Source: Methylobacterium sp. WL119
GTDB lineage: Bacteria; Pseudomonadota; Alphaproteobacteria; Rhizobiales; Beijerinckiaceae
Direction of reading: 5' to 3'
Assembly (NCBI RefSeq): GCF_008039875.1
Contig: NZ_VRUU01000051.1
Span: 1-38,332 of the forward strand
DNA length: 38,332 nucleotides
Shown one piece after another: positions 7,632-16,980 of the stretch; positions within the stretch are counted from its first letter, which is position 1, and each line of letters starts with the position of its first letter. The notes under the pieces are model-generated. The model searched no databases and was not told the DNA's origin. It saw only the letters and a list, made by a program, of their open reading frames with translations. The position numbers and the translations under genes were made by a program.

Positions 7632-8879
7632 ATGGCGGCCTGCGGCCTCGATTTCGGCACGTCGAACACGACCCTCGGACACCGCACCGCGCCGGGTCCG
7701 CGCCTCGTCCCGCTGGAGGGGCGCCACGTCACCATCCCGAGCGCGATCTTCTTCGAGCCGAACCGCGAGGCGGTGATCGGCCGGGCGGCGACCGAGGCCT
7801 ATGTCGAGGGCACGCCGGGCCGGATGATGCGCAGCCTCAAGTCGGTGCTGGGCTCCGGCCTGATCGAGGAGACGACCCCGGTCGGGCGCGAGCGCGTGCG
7901 CTTCCGCGACGTGATCGGGCGCTACCTCGCCGCGGTGAAGGCGCGGGCCGAGACCGCGGCCGGCGAGACCTTCGACACGGTGGTGCACGGGCGCCCGGTC
8001 CACTTCGTCGACGGCGACGCCGAGGGCGACCGCCGGGCCGAGGACACCCTCCACGAGATCGCCGAGAGCATCGGCTTCCGCCACGTCTCGTTCCAGTACG
8101 AGCCGATCGCCGCGGCGCTCGACCACGAGCAGAGCGTCCGCAGCGAGGAGATCGCGCTGATCGCCGACATCGGCGGCGGCACCTCGGACTTCTCGATCGT
8201 GCGGCTGTCGCCCGAGCGGCATGCCAAGGCGGAGCGGGCCGACGACATCCTCGCCAACGACGGCGTCCGCATCGGCGGCACCGACTTCGACCGCTTCCTC
8301 AGCCTCGGCACGGTGATGCCGCTGCTCGGCCTCGGCAGCCCGATGAAGCGCCCCGAGCTCTCGGTGCCGAACGCCTATTTCCACGACCTCGCCACGTGGT
8401 CGAGCATCAACCGGCTCTACAACGCCAAGACCCTGCGCGAGATCGCCGAGATCATCCGCGACGGCGCGCGTCCGGACCTCGTCGAGCGCCTGCGCACGGT
8501 GGTCGAGCTGGAGCGCGGGCATTCACTCGCCATCGCCGTCGAGGGCGCCAAGATCGCCGCCTCGAACGACGGCGCCTCCGAGGTCGATCTCGATTGGGTC
8601 GAGCCGGGCCTGGCGGCCTCGGTCGACCGGACGGCCCTCGTGTCCCACACCGAACCGCTGGCGGTGCGGATCTCCGAGCGGGTCGGGCGCTGCCTCGCCC
8701 AGGCGGGCTTGCGCGCGGACCGGATCGATTCGCTGTTCCTCACCGGCGGCTCCACCGGCCTGCCGCATGTCCGCCAAGGGCTGACGTCCTGCCTGCCCGG
8801 CGCCCGCGTCGTCGAGGGCGACACCTTCGGCTCGGTCGGCATCGGTCTCACCATCGAGGCGATCCGCCGGGCGGCCTGA
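7632..8879 (+). CDS. yegD: YegD-like Hsp70-family protein
   Basis: A 415-residue actin-fold ATPase. Phosphate-1 motif DFGTSNT (7-13) and phosphate-2 motif ADIGGGTSDFSIV are present, with the adenosine motif FLTGGSTGLP near the end. Segments such as GRPVHF, FQYEPIAAALDHE and RIGGTDFDRFL, and the ending GDTFGSVGIGL, follow E. coli YegD closely. As in YegD the protein stops after the nucleotide-binding domain and lacks the DnaK substrate-binding domain. Function is unproven; a specialised chaperone is the usual annotation. The ATG at 7632 puts DFGTSNT at the N-terminus; an in-frame start at 7509 would run through the GlpM gene. It lies 70 bases after glpM and 70 before the pseudouridine synthase. 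Confidence 0.9.
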   Translation: MAACGLDFGTSNTTLGHRTAPGPRLVPLEGRHVTIPSAIFFEPNREAVIGRAATEAYVEGTPGRMMRSLKSVLGSGLIEETTPVGRERVRFRDVIGRYLAAVKARAETAAGETFDTVVHGRPVHFVDGDAEGDRRAEDTLHEIAESIGFRHVSFQYEPIAAALDHEQSVRSEEIALIADIGGGTSDFSIVRLSPERHAKAERADDILANDGVRIGGTDFDRFLSLGTVMPLLGLGSPMKRPELSVPNAYFHDLATWSSINRLYNAKTLREIAEIIRDGARPDLVERLRTVVELERGHSLAIAVEGAKIAASNDGASEVDLDWVEPGLAASVDRTALVSHTEPLAVRISERVGRCLAQAGLRADRIDSLFLTGGSTGLPHVRQGLTSCLPGARVVEGDTFGSVGIGLTIEAIRRAA

Positions 8880-8949
8880 GCCGCGACGCCGGCCTGCCGT
8901 GCGGCGAGGGCGAATTGTCGCCGCCGCGGGCGGGTGCTAACGCCCTCGC

Positions 8950-10485
8950 ATGACAGGCAATCCACCACGCGGCGGCGGCTCGGCCGGGAAAGGCTCCGGC
9001 CGGGGTCCGGACAAGGGCGCAGGCAAGACCGTCGGCAAGGGCTCCGGCCGTCCGCCCGCCGCGAAGTCCGCGGCCGGCAAAGCCGCGGCCGGAAAGGCCG
9101 CCTTCGGCAAGAGCGCGAGCCGCGGCCCCCGCGCCGGCGGTCCCGGGAAGCCGGGATTCGGCCGGCCCGAGCGCGCCGGCACCGGTCCGCGCAGCTCGGC
9201 GCTGGACGCGGCACAGCGCGCTGCGCAGCTTCGCGGCGACGACGCGACCGGACGGTCGCCCTGGGGCGAGGTCGAGGGGGCCGAGCCGGCCCCCCGGCCC
9301 GCCCGCGCGCCGCGGCGCCCGGCGCTGGAGGAGCACGCCTCGACGGAGCAGACCCGCGCCGAGCCGTCCCGTACCAAGCCGGCGATCGCGCGGGCGACCC
9401 GTCCGCGGCCGGCCGACGAGATGCTAGCGCCCCTCGCCGAGGGACCGACCCGGCGCCAGCAGCGCGCGGCGGCCTCGGCGACGCTGGCGTCCGGCGTGCA
9501 GACGCTGACCGTCGAGACCGACGAGGCCGGGATGCGGATCGACCGCTTCCTCACCGCGCGGTTCCCGCAGCTGCCCTTCGCCCGGGTCCAGAGCATCGTC
9601 CGCAAGGGCGAGCTGCGGGTCGACGGCAAGCGCGCCAAGCCCAACGACCGACTCGAGCCGGGCATGGCGGTGCGGGTGCCGCCGCTCAAGCTCGACCAGC
9701 CCGCCGACCGGCCGCGCAACCCGGTGCGGGACCAGAACGACGCCGAGTTCATCCGCTCGCTGATCCTCTACGAGGACGCGGACATGATGGTGCTGAACAA
9801 GCCGTTCGGCCTGGCGGTCCAGGGCGGCTCGGGCACCGTCCGGCACGTGGACGGGCTGCTCGAGGCGCTGGCCGGCCCACACGGGCAGAAGCCGCGCCTC
9901 GTCCACCGCCTCGACAAGGACACCGCCGGCTGCCTGATCGTCGCCAAGACCCGGGTCGCGGCGGCGACGCTCGCCAAGAGCTTCCGCTCGCGGGCGGCCC
10001 GGAAGATCTACTGGGCGCTCACCGCCGGCGTGCCGCGCACGCCGCAGGGCCGGGTCTCGACCTACCTCGTCAAGGAGGAGCCGACCGATGCCGACGCCCG
10101 CATGCGGATCGCCCAGCACGGCGAGGAGGGCGCCACCCACGCGCTGACCTACTACGCCACCGTCGACCAGGCGGCGCAGAAGGTGTCGTGGCTGTCGTTC
10201 AAGCCGGTGACCGGGCGGACGCACCAATTGCGGGCGCATGCCGCCCATATCGGGCATCCGATCGTCGGCGACCCGAAATACTTCTCGGTCGAGAACTGGG
10301 CGCTGCCCGGCGGCATCCAGAACCGGCTCCACCTGCTCGCCCGCCGGATCGTGATCCCGCATCCGCGCACCGGCAAGCCGATCGACGTGAGCGCGCCGCT
10401 GCCGCCGCACATGGCCCAGAGCTGGAACCTGCTCGGTTTCGATGCCGCGCGCTACGACCCGATCGTCGACGCGCCGGAGGCGTGA
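8950..10485 (+). CDS. RluC/RluD-type 23S rRNA pseudouridine synthase with long basic N-terminal extension
   Basis: A 511-residue protein. Residues 1 to about 180 are low-complexity, rich in Gly, Ala, Lys, Arg and Pro, and look disordered. An S4 RNA-binding domain follows (about 190-255, with RIDRFLTARFPQLPFARVQ), then a pseudouridine synthase domain (about 275-500). The catalytic motif HRLDKDTAG has Asp322; the later motifs GRTHQLRAHAAHIGHPI and GDPKY are intact. Typical RluC/RluD proteins have about 320 residues, so this one is longer by a whole disordered tail. The enzymes isomerise uridines in 23S rRNA (positions 955/2504/2580 for RluC; 1911/1915/1917 for RluD). Which set applies here cannot be decided. 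Confidence 0.93.
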   Translation: MTGNPPRGGGSAGKGSGRGPDKGAGKTVGKGSGRPPAAKSAAGKAAAGKAAFGKSASRGPRAGGPGKPGFGRPERAGTGPRSSALDAAQRAAQLRGDDATGRSPWGEVEGAEPAPRPARAPRRPALEEHASTEQTRAEPSRTKPAIARATRPRPADEMLAPLAEGPTRRQQRAAASATLASGVQTLTVETDEAGMRIDRFLTARFPQLPFARVQSIVRKGELRVDGKRAKPNDRLEPGMAVRVPPLKLDQPADRPRNPVRDQNDAEFIRSLILYEDADMMVLNKPFGLAVQGGSGTVRHVDGLLEALAGPHGQKPRLVHRLDKDTAGCLIVAKTRVAAATLAKSFRSRAARKIYWALTAGVPRTPQGRVSTYLVKEEPTDADARMRIAQHGEEGATHALTYYATVDQAAQKVSWLSFKPVTGRTHQLRAHAAHIGHPIVGDPKYFSVENWALPGGIQNRLHLLARRIVIPHPRTGKPIDVSAPLPPHMAQSWNLLGFDAARYDPIVDAPEA

Positions 10486-10651
10486 GGCCAAGCGTTCGTG
10501 ATCGCGGCGGCGACCGGCCGTCGTGCACCGCGCGGGCCGCGAGGGTTGGCAACCGCCCCGCGAGGCTCATATCCTCGAAGGGCACCGGGCCGGCGGCCAT
10601 CCGCCCTGGGCACCCGGCCGACATCGACCCTCGTGGTGAGACCTGATCGAC

Positions 10652-11029
10652 ATGAAGCTCACGACGCTGGCCTGCCTCGCCGCCCTCGGCCTGCTCGGCC
10701 CCGAGACGCTGGCGACGGCCGCGCCCGCGGCGCCCCCGAGCGCGCAGGCGCAGCCGTCGCTGGGCCGCGCGGGGCCGCCCAGCGCCCGCAGCGGCGACAA
10801 GCGGCGGCGTTCGTACGCCGCGTGCAACCGCGCCTCGCATGCGCGCGCGCTCCACGGCGGCAGGCGGCGCCGATTCCTGATCCGGTGCAAGCTCGGCTAC
10901 GAGCGGCCGCGCACCCCGTCGGCGGCGCAGCAGCAGGCGGCCCCGACGGCCGCACCGGCTCCCGCGTCGGCGCCCGCGTCGGCCCCGCCGACGCCATCGG
11001 CGCCGGCTCCCGCGGAGCGCAGGCCGTGA
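10652..11029 (+). CDS. small secreted PsiF-repeat-like protein
   Basis: A 125-residue product starting MKLTTLACLAALGLLG, a signal peptide with likely cleavage near residue 23 (ATAAPA). The middle reads YAACNRASHARALHGG then RRRRFLIRCKLGY. This resembles the PsiF repeat (a Cys, then A-x-x-L-x-G, then R-x-x-F-x-x-x-C), seen in phosphate-starvation-inducible PsiF proteins. The remaining tail is Ala/Pro rich. Function is unknown; two cysteines could form one disulfide in the periplasm. It sits between the pseudouridine synthase and the HAD phosphatase, 22 bases before the latter. Its codon bias is similar to its neighbours, and the signal peptide plus motif argue for a real gene. Confidence 0.65.
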   Translation: MKLTTLACLAALGLLGPETLATAAPAAPPSAQAQPSLGRAGPPSARSGDKRRRSYAACNRASHARALHGGRRRRFLIRCKLGYERPRTPSAAQQQAAPTAAPAPASAPASAPPTPSAPAPAERRP

Positions 11030-11051
11030 GGCGGCCCTGCCGTCCCGGCAC

Positions 11052-11711
11052 GTGAAGCTCGTCGTCTTCGACGTCGACGGCACCTTGGTCGACAGCCAGC
11101 ACCTGATCGTCGCCGCGCAGGGCACGGCGTTCGCCGAGAATGGGCTTCCGGCGCCGAGCCGCGCCGAATCGCTCTCCGTGGTCGGCCTCTCGCTGCCGCA
11201 GGCGTTCCGGCGCCTCGTCGGGGACGACGGCCCGGTCGCCGAGCTGTCCGAGAGCTACAAGCGTGCGTTCAACGCCCTCCGGCTCGACCCGGACTACGAG
11301 GAGCCGCTGTTTCCCGGCATGGGCGAGCTGATCGCGCGGCTGCACGCCCGCGACGACGTGCGGCTCGGCATCGCCACCGGCAAGTCGCGGCGCGGCGTCG
11401 ACCACCTCGTCGCCTTCAACGGCTGGGAAGGGTGGTTCGCCACCACCCAGACCGCCGACGACGCGCCCTCAAAGCCCGATCCCGCGATGCTGCTCCAGGC
11501 GATGGCGGAGGCGGGCGTCGGCCCGTCGGCGACCGTGATGGTCGGGGACACCAGCTACGACATGGCGATGGCGGTGGCGGCGGGCGCCGCGGCCATCGGC
11601 GTCGCCTGGGGCTATCATCCCGCCGGCGCCCTGTTCGGCGCCGGCGCCGTGACCGTCGTGGACACGGCCTCGGCCCTCGGCGACCTGTTCCGGGACGGGT
11701 CCGGCGGCTGA
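11052..11711 (+). CDS. HAD-family phosphatase, Gph-like
   Basis: A 219-residue haloacid-dehalogenase-like hydrolase. Motif I FDVDGTLVDS has nucleophile Asp7 and Asp9; motif II is IATGKS; the motif III Lys is in SKPDP; motif IV is VGDTSYDM. A helical cap between motifs I and II (about 15-85) places it in subfamily IA, like phosphoglycolate phosphatase and pyrophosphatase PpaX. The substrate is not determined. The start is GTG at 11052, which puts the core strand KLVVFDVDGT at residue 2. In alphaproteobacteria a HAD gene commonly lies between a pseudouridine synthase and ATP12, as here. The ATP12 gene begins 42 bases on, suggesting an operon. Confidence 0.9.
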   Translation: MKLVVFDVDGTLVDSQHLIVAAQGTAFAENGLPAPSRAESLSVVGLSLPQAFRRLVGDDGPVAELSESYKRAFNALRLDPDYEEPLFPGMGELIARLHARDDVRLGIATGKSRRGVDHLVAFNGWEGWFATTQTADDAPSKPDPAMLLQAMAEAGVGPSATVMVGDTSYDMAMAVAAGAAAIGVAWGYHPAGALFGAGAVTVVDTASALGDLFRDGSGG

Positions 11712-11753
11712 TCGGGCTCGCGAAACCGCACCCGATCGCCTATCTCCGAAGCC

Positions 11754-12548
11754 ATGAGCGACGACGTCACGCAAGACTGGCTGGGCCAGCCCTCCGACAC
11801 CCCGCGCCCCGACCCGATGCGGGCGGTGCGCGACCACGGCAAGCCGGTGCTGCCGAAGCGCTTCTACAAGGAGACCGGGTTCGCGGAGGGCGCGGGCGGC
11901 TTCCGCCTGACGCTGGACGGACGCCCGGCCAACACGCCGGCGCGCAACCCGCTGGCGGCGCCGACGCTGGCGCTGGCCGAGCGCCTCGCCGCCGAGTGGG
12001 CGGCCCAGGGCGAGACCATCGACCCGGCCGGGATGCCGTTCACGCGGCTGATCAACACCGCGATCGACGGCGTCGCCCCGCGCATGGCGGCGGTGGCCGA
12101 GGATCTGTGGCCCTACGCCAGCACCGACCTCGTCGCCTATCGCGCCGGCTCGCCCGAGCGCCTGGTCGCGGCGCAAGCCGAAGCCTGGGACCCGATCGTC
12201 GCGTGGGCGCGCGAGGCGCTGGGCGCCCGGCTGATCCTGAGCGAGGGCGTGATGCACGTCACGCAGCCGGAGGATTCGGTCGCGGCCCTGCGCCGGGCGG
12301 TGTCGGCGATCGACGACCCGTTCCGGCTCGCCGCCTTCCACACCCTGACGACCTTGACCGGCTCTCTGCTGATCGCGCTGGCGGTGCTCGCCGGCCGCCT
12401 CACCGCGGAGGAGGGGTGGGACGCGGCCCATGTCGACGAGACCTACCAGGCTGCCGTCTGGGGCGCCGACGAGGATGCCGCGACCCGGCTCGCCGGGCGC
12501 AAGGTCGAGTTCCTGGCCGCGGCCGAGGTGGCGGCGCTCGCGCGCTGA
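11754..12548 (+). CDS. ATP12-family F1-ATPase assembly chaperone
   Basis: A 264-residue protein. The N-terminal part contains PVLPKRFYKETGF and then a segment ending LDGRPANTPARNPL. A helical part follows with AEWAAQGETIDPAGMPFTRL and ASTDLVAYRAGSPERLVA, and then a C-terminal domain with the conserved FRLAAFHTLTTLTGSLLIAL. These are landmarks of ATP12, which binds the F1 alpha subunit before assembly in mitochondria and alphaproteobacteria. Family length is about 250-270. It acts in the cytoplasm. The presence of ATP12 supports assignment of the DNA to Alphaproteobacteria. The gene is probably co-transcribed with the HAD phosphatase. Confidence 0.92.
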   Translation: MSDDVTQDWLGQPSDTPRPDPMRAVRDHGKPVLPKRFYKETGFAEGAGGFRLTLDGRPANTPARNPLAAPTLALAERLAAEWAAQGETIDPAGMPFTRLINTAIDGVAPRMAAVAEDLWPYASTDLVAYRAGSPERLVAAQAEAWDPIVAWAREALGARLILSEGVMHVTQPEDSVAALRRAVSAIDDPFRLAAFHTLTTLTGSLLIALAVLAGRLTAEEGWDAAHVDETYQAAVWGADEDAATRLAGRKVEFLAAAEVAALAR

Positions 12549-12768
12549 GCGAAGTGGTCGCGCTGGCGCGCCCGGCGAGGTGGCGGGCCAGGCTTTGCCG
12601 GAGCGGTCGCGCACCGGAAAATTCGCCTTGTCGCCTCGCCAAATCAGGTTCAATTCCCCGGCGCGGAACCGCGTGCTAAGGCGCTTCGAAGCTTGAGCGG
12701 GCCGGCCTCCTCGGCCAGCTTAGGCAAGACAAGACTCTTCCGACGCCCGAGGCAGGACCGCTCGACCC

Positions 12769-14301
<1,533 letters not shown>

Positions 14302-14355
14302 GGGCGGGAGGCAACGAGGTGCGGGTCGTCGACCGCACCGCGAAGGCACGTCTTG

Positions 14356-14376
14356 TGATACTGGCTGCTGATATCA
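14356..14376. promoter_or_regulatory. AT-rich inverted repeat before hicA, possible HicB operator
   Basis: TGATA (14356-14360) and TATCA (14372-14376) are separated by 11 bases and end one base before the hicA ATG. The sequence is AT-rich in GC-rich surroundings and could include a -10 element. HicB proteins with a ribbon-helix-helix domain bind such palindromes to repress their own operon. No Shine-Dalgarno sequence is visible between the repeat and the ATG, so the start may be leaderless or inefficient. The binding role is inference. Confidence 0.5.
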
Positions 14377-14377
14377 T

Positions 14378-14638
14378 ATGAAGCTCGGCGGACGGCATCG
14401 GACGACGCTGGCGGCGATCTTCGCCGACCCCGTGCGCTCGGGTGTCGTCTGGTCCGACATTGAGTCCCTGATGAGCGCGTGCGGCGCGGAGATCACGGAA
14501 GGCCGCGGGTCGCGGATCCGGGTGGCCCTGCACGGGGTGCGGGCGGTGTTTCACCGGCCTCATCCGCAGGAGGAGACGGACAAGGGCGCGGTCAAGTCGG
14601 TGCGACGCTTCCTGATCGAGGCTGGAGTCACGCCATGA
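14378..14638 (+). CDS. hicA: HicA-family mRNA interferase toxin
   Basis: An 86-residue protein of the HicA subgroup that begins R-H-R-T-T-L-A-A-I-F. It has WSDIESLMSACGAEI, a GRGSRIRV strand and the conserved VFHRPHP motif that carries the likely catalytic histidine, ending VRRFLIEAGVTP. HicA toxins have a double-stranded-RNA-binding fold and cleave mRNA independently of translation. The stop codon overlaps the hicB start (ATGA), the normal toxin-first order. No upstream Shine-Dalgarno is seen. The sequence appears intact. Confidence 0.88.
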   Translation: MKLGGRHRTTLAAIFADPVRSGVVWSDIESLMSACGAEITEGRGSRIRVALHGVRAVFHRPHPQEETDKGAVKSVRRFLIEAGVTP

Positions 14639-14964
14639 CGACGATGCAGTATCGGAACTACGAAGCCTCCGTCGAATACGATGCGGAAGCCGATATTTTT
14701 CACGGCGAGGTCTTGGATCTCCGCGACGTGATCACGTTCCAGGGCCGGTCCGTCGACGAGCTGAAGCAGGCGCTCGCCGACAGCGTCGAGGATTACCTAG
14801 CCTTCTGCGCCGAGCGCGGGGAAGAGCCGGAGAAGGCCTTTTCCGGGCAGTTCGTGGTGCGCGTCGAGCCGGGCCTGCATCGCGCGCTGGTCTCGTCGGC
14901 GCGCCGGGCCGGAATCAGCCTCAACAAGTGGGTCGCCCGCACGTTGGAGCAGGCGGCCGATTGA
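14635..14964 (+). CDS. hicB: HicB-family antitoxin with ribbon-helix-helix domain
   Basis: A 109-residue antitoxin starting at the ATG that overlaps the hicA stop; a second in-frame ATG at 14644 is an alternative. The N-terminal part (5-65) is the degenerate RNase-H-like HicB domain, with YEASVEYDAEADIFHGEV, ITFQGRSVDELKQAL and VEDYLAFCAERGEEPEK. The C-terminus (about 72-106), with FVVRVEPGLHRALVSSAR and SLNKWVARTLEQA, is a ribbon-helix-helix DNA-binding domain typical of autoregulating HicB. It should neutralise HicA by direct binding and repress the operon, perhaps at 14356-14376. Confidence 0.9.
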   Translation: MTTMQYRNYEASVEYDAEADIFHGEVLDLRDVITFQGRSVDELKQALADSVEDYLAFCAERGEEPEKAFSGQFVVRVEPGLHRALVSSARRAGISLNKWVARTLEQAAD

Positions 14965-14979
14965 GGCGGCCCTCCGCGC

Positions 14980-15426
14980 TCAGCTCCGGTCGCTGTGCTC
15001 GATCACGGCGCACATCGTCAGGGGGCCCTTGTCGGTGCCCGAGACGGAGCAGGTGATGCGGGCGCCGCCGGCGTCGACGTTGCTGTGGCGCAGGCGGCTC
15101 GCGGCCTCGCGGGCCTTGTGGGCCGCCGTCTCGATCACGTCGGCCGCGATGCCGGTGACGGCGTGGCCGGCCTTGCCGAACAGGGCGTAGTAGCCGTCGG
15201 GCGGGGCGTCGCCGCGGAACTGCGCGCCGACCGACGAGAGCTGCGGGCCGCCGCAGGACAGCGTCAGGGTGGTGCCGTCGCCGGCCGTGAAGTTGGCGAA
15301 GTCGGCGCTGCGGTTGCCGGGACTCGCCGTCGTCGCCTTGGCGACCTTGTCGATCAGGTCGCCGCATTCGTCGGCGAGCGCCGGGACGGGCAGGGCGAGG
15401 ATGAGGCCGACGAGGAGCGCGCGCAT
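14980..15426 (-). CDS. secreted protein of unknown function with four cysteines
   Basis: A 148-residue protein with a clear signal peptide (MRALLVGLILALPVPALA, cleavage after residue 18). The mature part has four cysteines (C21 and three more, in LSCGG, ITCSV and TMCAV), allowing two disulfides in the periplasm. The family was not recognised; nothing like an enzyme motif is visible. The helix ADVIETAAHKAREAASRLRH is followed by a strand-rich end. It converges with hicB, leaving a 15-base gap, and lies 61 bases from the end of the metallophosphoesterase gene on the same strand. Hypothetical, but very likely a real gene because of the signal peptide. Confidence 0.75.
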   Translation of the reverse strand: MRALLVGLILALPVPALADECGDLIDKVAKATTASPGNRSADFANFTAGDGTTLTLSCGGPQLSSVGAQFRGDAPPDGYYALFGKAGHAVTGIAADVIETAAHKAREAASRLRHSNVDAGGARITCSVSGTDKGPLTMCAVIEHSDRS

Positions 15427-15487
15427 GACGGGAACGTAGCGTGCGTGCGCGAAACGGCCAGCGCCGGCGCGTGAGGCGTCTCGCCGC

Positions 15488-16408
15488 TCAGGCGGTGGGC
15501 GACGGGCTCGACCCGAGCTCGAGCAGAACGATCTCGGGCGGCACGCCGAGGCGGACCGGGATGCGGCTGACGCCGAACCCGCCCGAGACGATCATGTGGC
15601 GCCCGTCGGTGACGACGTGGCCGTAGGAATAGTCGTGCCCGTGGATCGGGCGGATCGCCGGCGAACGGCCGAGCAGGCGGATCTGGCCGCCATGGGTGTG
15701 CCCGGCAAGCGTCAGCGACACCCGCTCCGGCACGTCGACGAAGGCGTCCGGCTCGTGGATCATCAGGATCACCGGCGCCGCGTCGGTCACCTTGGCCATC
15801 GTCGCGGGCAGGTCGTCGCGACCGCTGTCGTCGTCGAAGACCAGGAACGGCTGCTGGTCGCCCAGCCCCGCGATCCAGAACGGGTGCCCGTCCTTGGAAA
15901 GGCGCAGCGCGTCGTTCTCCATCACCGGGATGCCGACCGCCTCGAGCACGCGGCGTGCTTCCGGCACGCCGCCGCGGGCCGCCTGGGCGGCCGCGTCGTC
16001 CCACCAATCGTGGTTGCCGAGGATCGAGTAGGTGCCGAGCGGCGCGCGCAGGCCCGCGGCGAGCCGCGCGAACTCGGGCAGCGGCACGCGCTTCCAGGCG
16101 ATGCGGCCGGCGGCCGGATAGTCGCCGAGCATGAGGATCAGGTCGGGCGACAGCGCGTTCGTCGCGTCGACGATCTCGGCGACGCGGTCGAGCGGCATGA
16201 ACGGCTCGCAGACGTGGAAGTCGGCGAGCACCGCGACCTTGAGGGCGAGCCCCGGCGCCCAACCCGGCAGGCGCGGGGCGTAGCGGGTCACCACGAGGCG
16301 ATGCAGCGGCTCGACGCCGAAGGCGTAGGCACCGGTCGAAAGCCCCGCCGCAGCGAAGGTGCCGCCGATTCCGGTCAGGACCTGCCTGCGGCTCGGCAGG
16401 ATCAGCAT
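15488..16408 (-). CDS. metallophosphoesterase with twin-arginine signal (YkuE/YaeI-like)
   Basis: A 306-residue protein. The start MLILPSRRQVLTG contains a twin-arginine pair (Arg7-Arg8) followed by a hydrophobic stretch, suggesting Tat export or a membrane anchor. The calcineurin-like motifs are in order: ADFH (Asp63, His65), LMLGDY (Asp96), GNHDWW (Asn132, His133) and, near the C-terminus, LAGHTHGGQ, with a further His (IHEPDAF) between. These bind two metal ions. Relatives such as YkuE and YaeI hydrolyse phosphodiesters or UDP-diacylglucosamine-type lipids; the substrate here is unknown. Length and motif order are normal. Confidence 0.9.
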   Translation of the reverse strand: MLILPSRRQVLTGIGGTFAAAGLSTGAYAFGVEPLHRLVVTRYAPRLPGWAPGLALKVAVLADFHVCEPFMPLDRVAEIVDATNALSPDLILMLGDYPAAGRIAWKRVPLPEFARLAAGLRAPLGTYSILGNHDWWDDAAAQAARGGVPEARRVLEAVGIPVMENDALRLSKDGHPFWIAGLGDQQPFLVFDDDSGRDDLPATMAKVTDAAPVILMIHEPDAFVDVPERVSLTLAGHTHGGQIRLLGRSPAIRPIHGHDYSYGHVVTDGRHMIVSGGFGVSRIPVRLGVPPEIVLLELGSSPSPTA

Positions 16409-16555
16409 GGAAGCCTCGGGTTCGCGTCTGTCGGGCGCTCCTAGCGCGGCACTCCGGCGAAAGCGCGGCGCGGGCTGGGAGCGGGCGACGATGACGCGAA
16501 CCCGTCGAGAAAGTCTGAACCGAACCGTCGGGAACGGGGCGGTTCGCGCGATCGG

Positions 16556-16780
16556 TCAGTCGATCGGCGCATCCTCGTGCACGATGCCGAGCACGCCCTT
16601 GCGGTTGGTCTGCGGGGCGACCTTGCCGGCCGGCTTCACCGAGTGGGCGGCTGCGGCGAGCGCCGGAAGCGCGAGGGGACGGAAGCCGTAGCGGGCCTCG
16701 GCCTGGTCCATCTGCCGGCGCTCGGGCTCGTGAGCCTGGGCCTGCATCTCCGAACCTTGCATCGCATCGGGGGCGTACAT
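16556..16780 (-). CDS. small hypothetical protein
   Basis: A 74-residue frame beginning MYAPDAMQGSEMQAQA with an AGGAC purine site upstream of the ATG. It contains an acidic/glutamine-rich start, an RYGFRPLALPALAAAAH middle and the ending GIVHEDAPID. No signal peptide or transmembrane segment, and no family recognised. The gap between the aminotransferase and metallophosphoesterase genes, both on this strand, is otherwise unexplained, and the residue composition is not the Arg-rich type produced by out-of-frame reading. The call is tentative. Confidence 0.5.
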   Translation of the reverse strand: MYAPDAMQGSEMQAQAHEPERRQMDQAEARYGFRPLALPALAAAAHSVKPAGKVAPQTNRKGVLGIVHEDAPID

Positions 16781-16980
16781 GGGTTTGCGTCCTGTGGTCG
16801 TTCGCGTGACGGTCGCGCCGTCGCTTCGTGCCCCCACGCCGCTCCAGGGCGGTGGCGGGCGATTCGAGATCATCCCCCGGGTCCTGAGCCGGCGGATGAA
16901 CGATAAGGGTGCAGCCGGGATGAACGCAGGCTTAAGAAAGCGCTGCCGCGTCGCAGCATTCCAGGGGGCGCAGTACGGTG

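Noticed and set aside
12645..12665. GGTTCAATTCCCC, resembling a tRNA T-loop, in the gap before pccB
   Set aside because: The flanking bases do not make a five-pair T stem, and no anticodon arm, D arm or acceptor stem can be built around it.
14378..14964. hicAB as part of a larger mobile island
   Set aside because: No integrase, transposase, direct repeats or tRNA end flank it; the genes on both sides look like normal chromosome.
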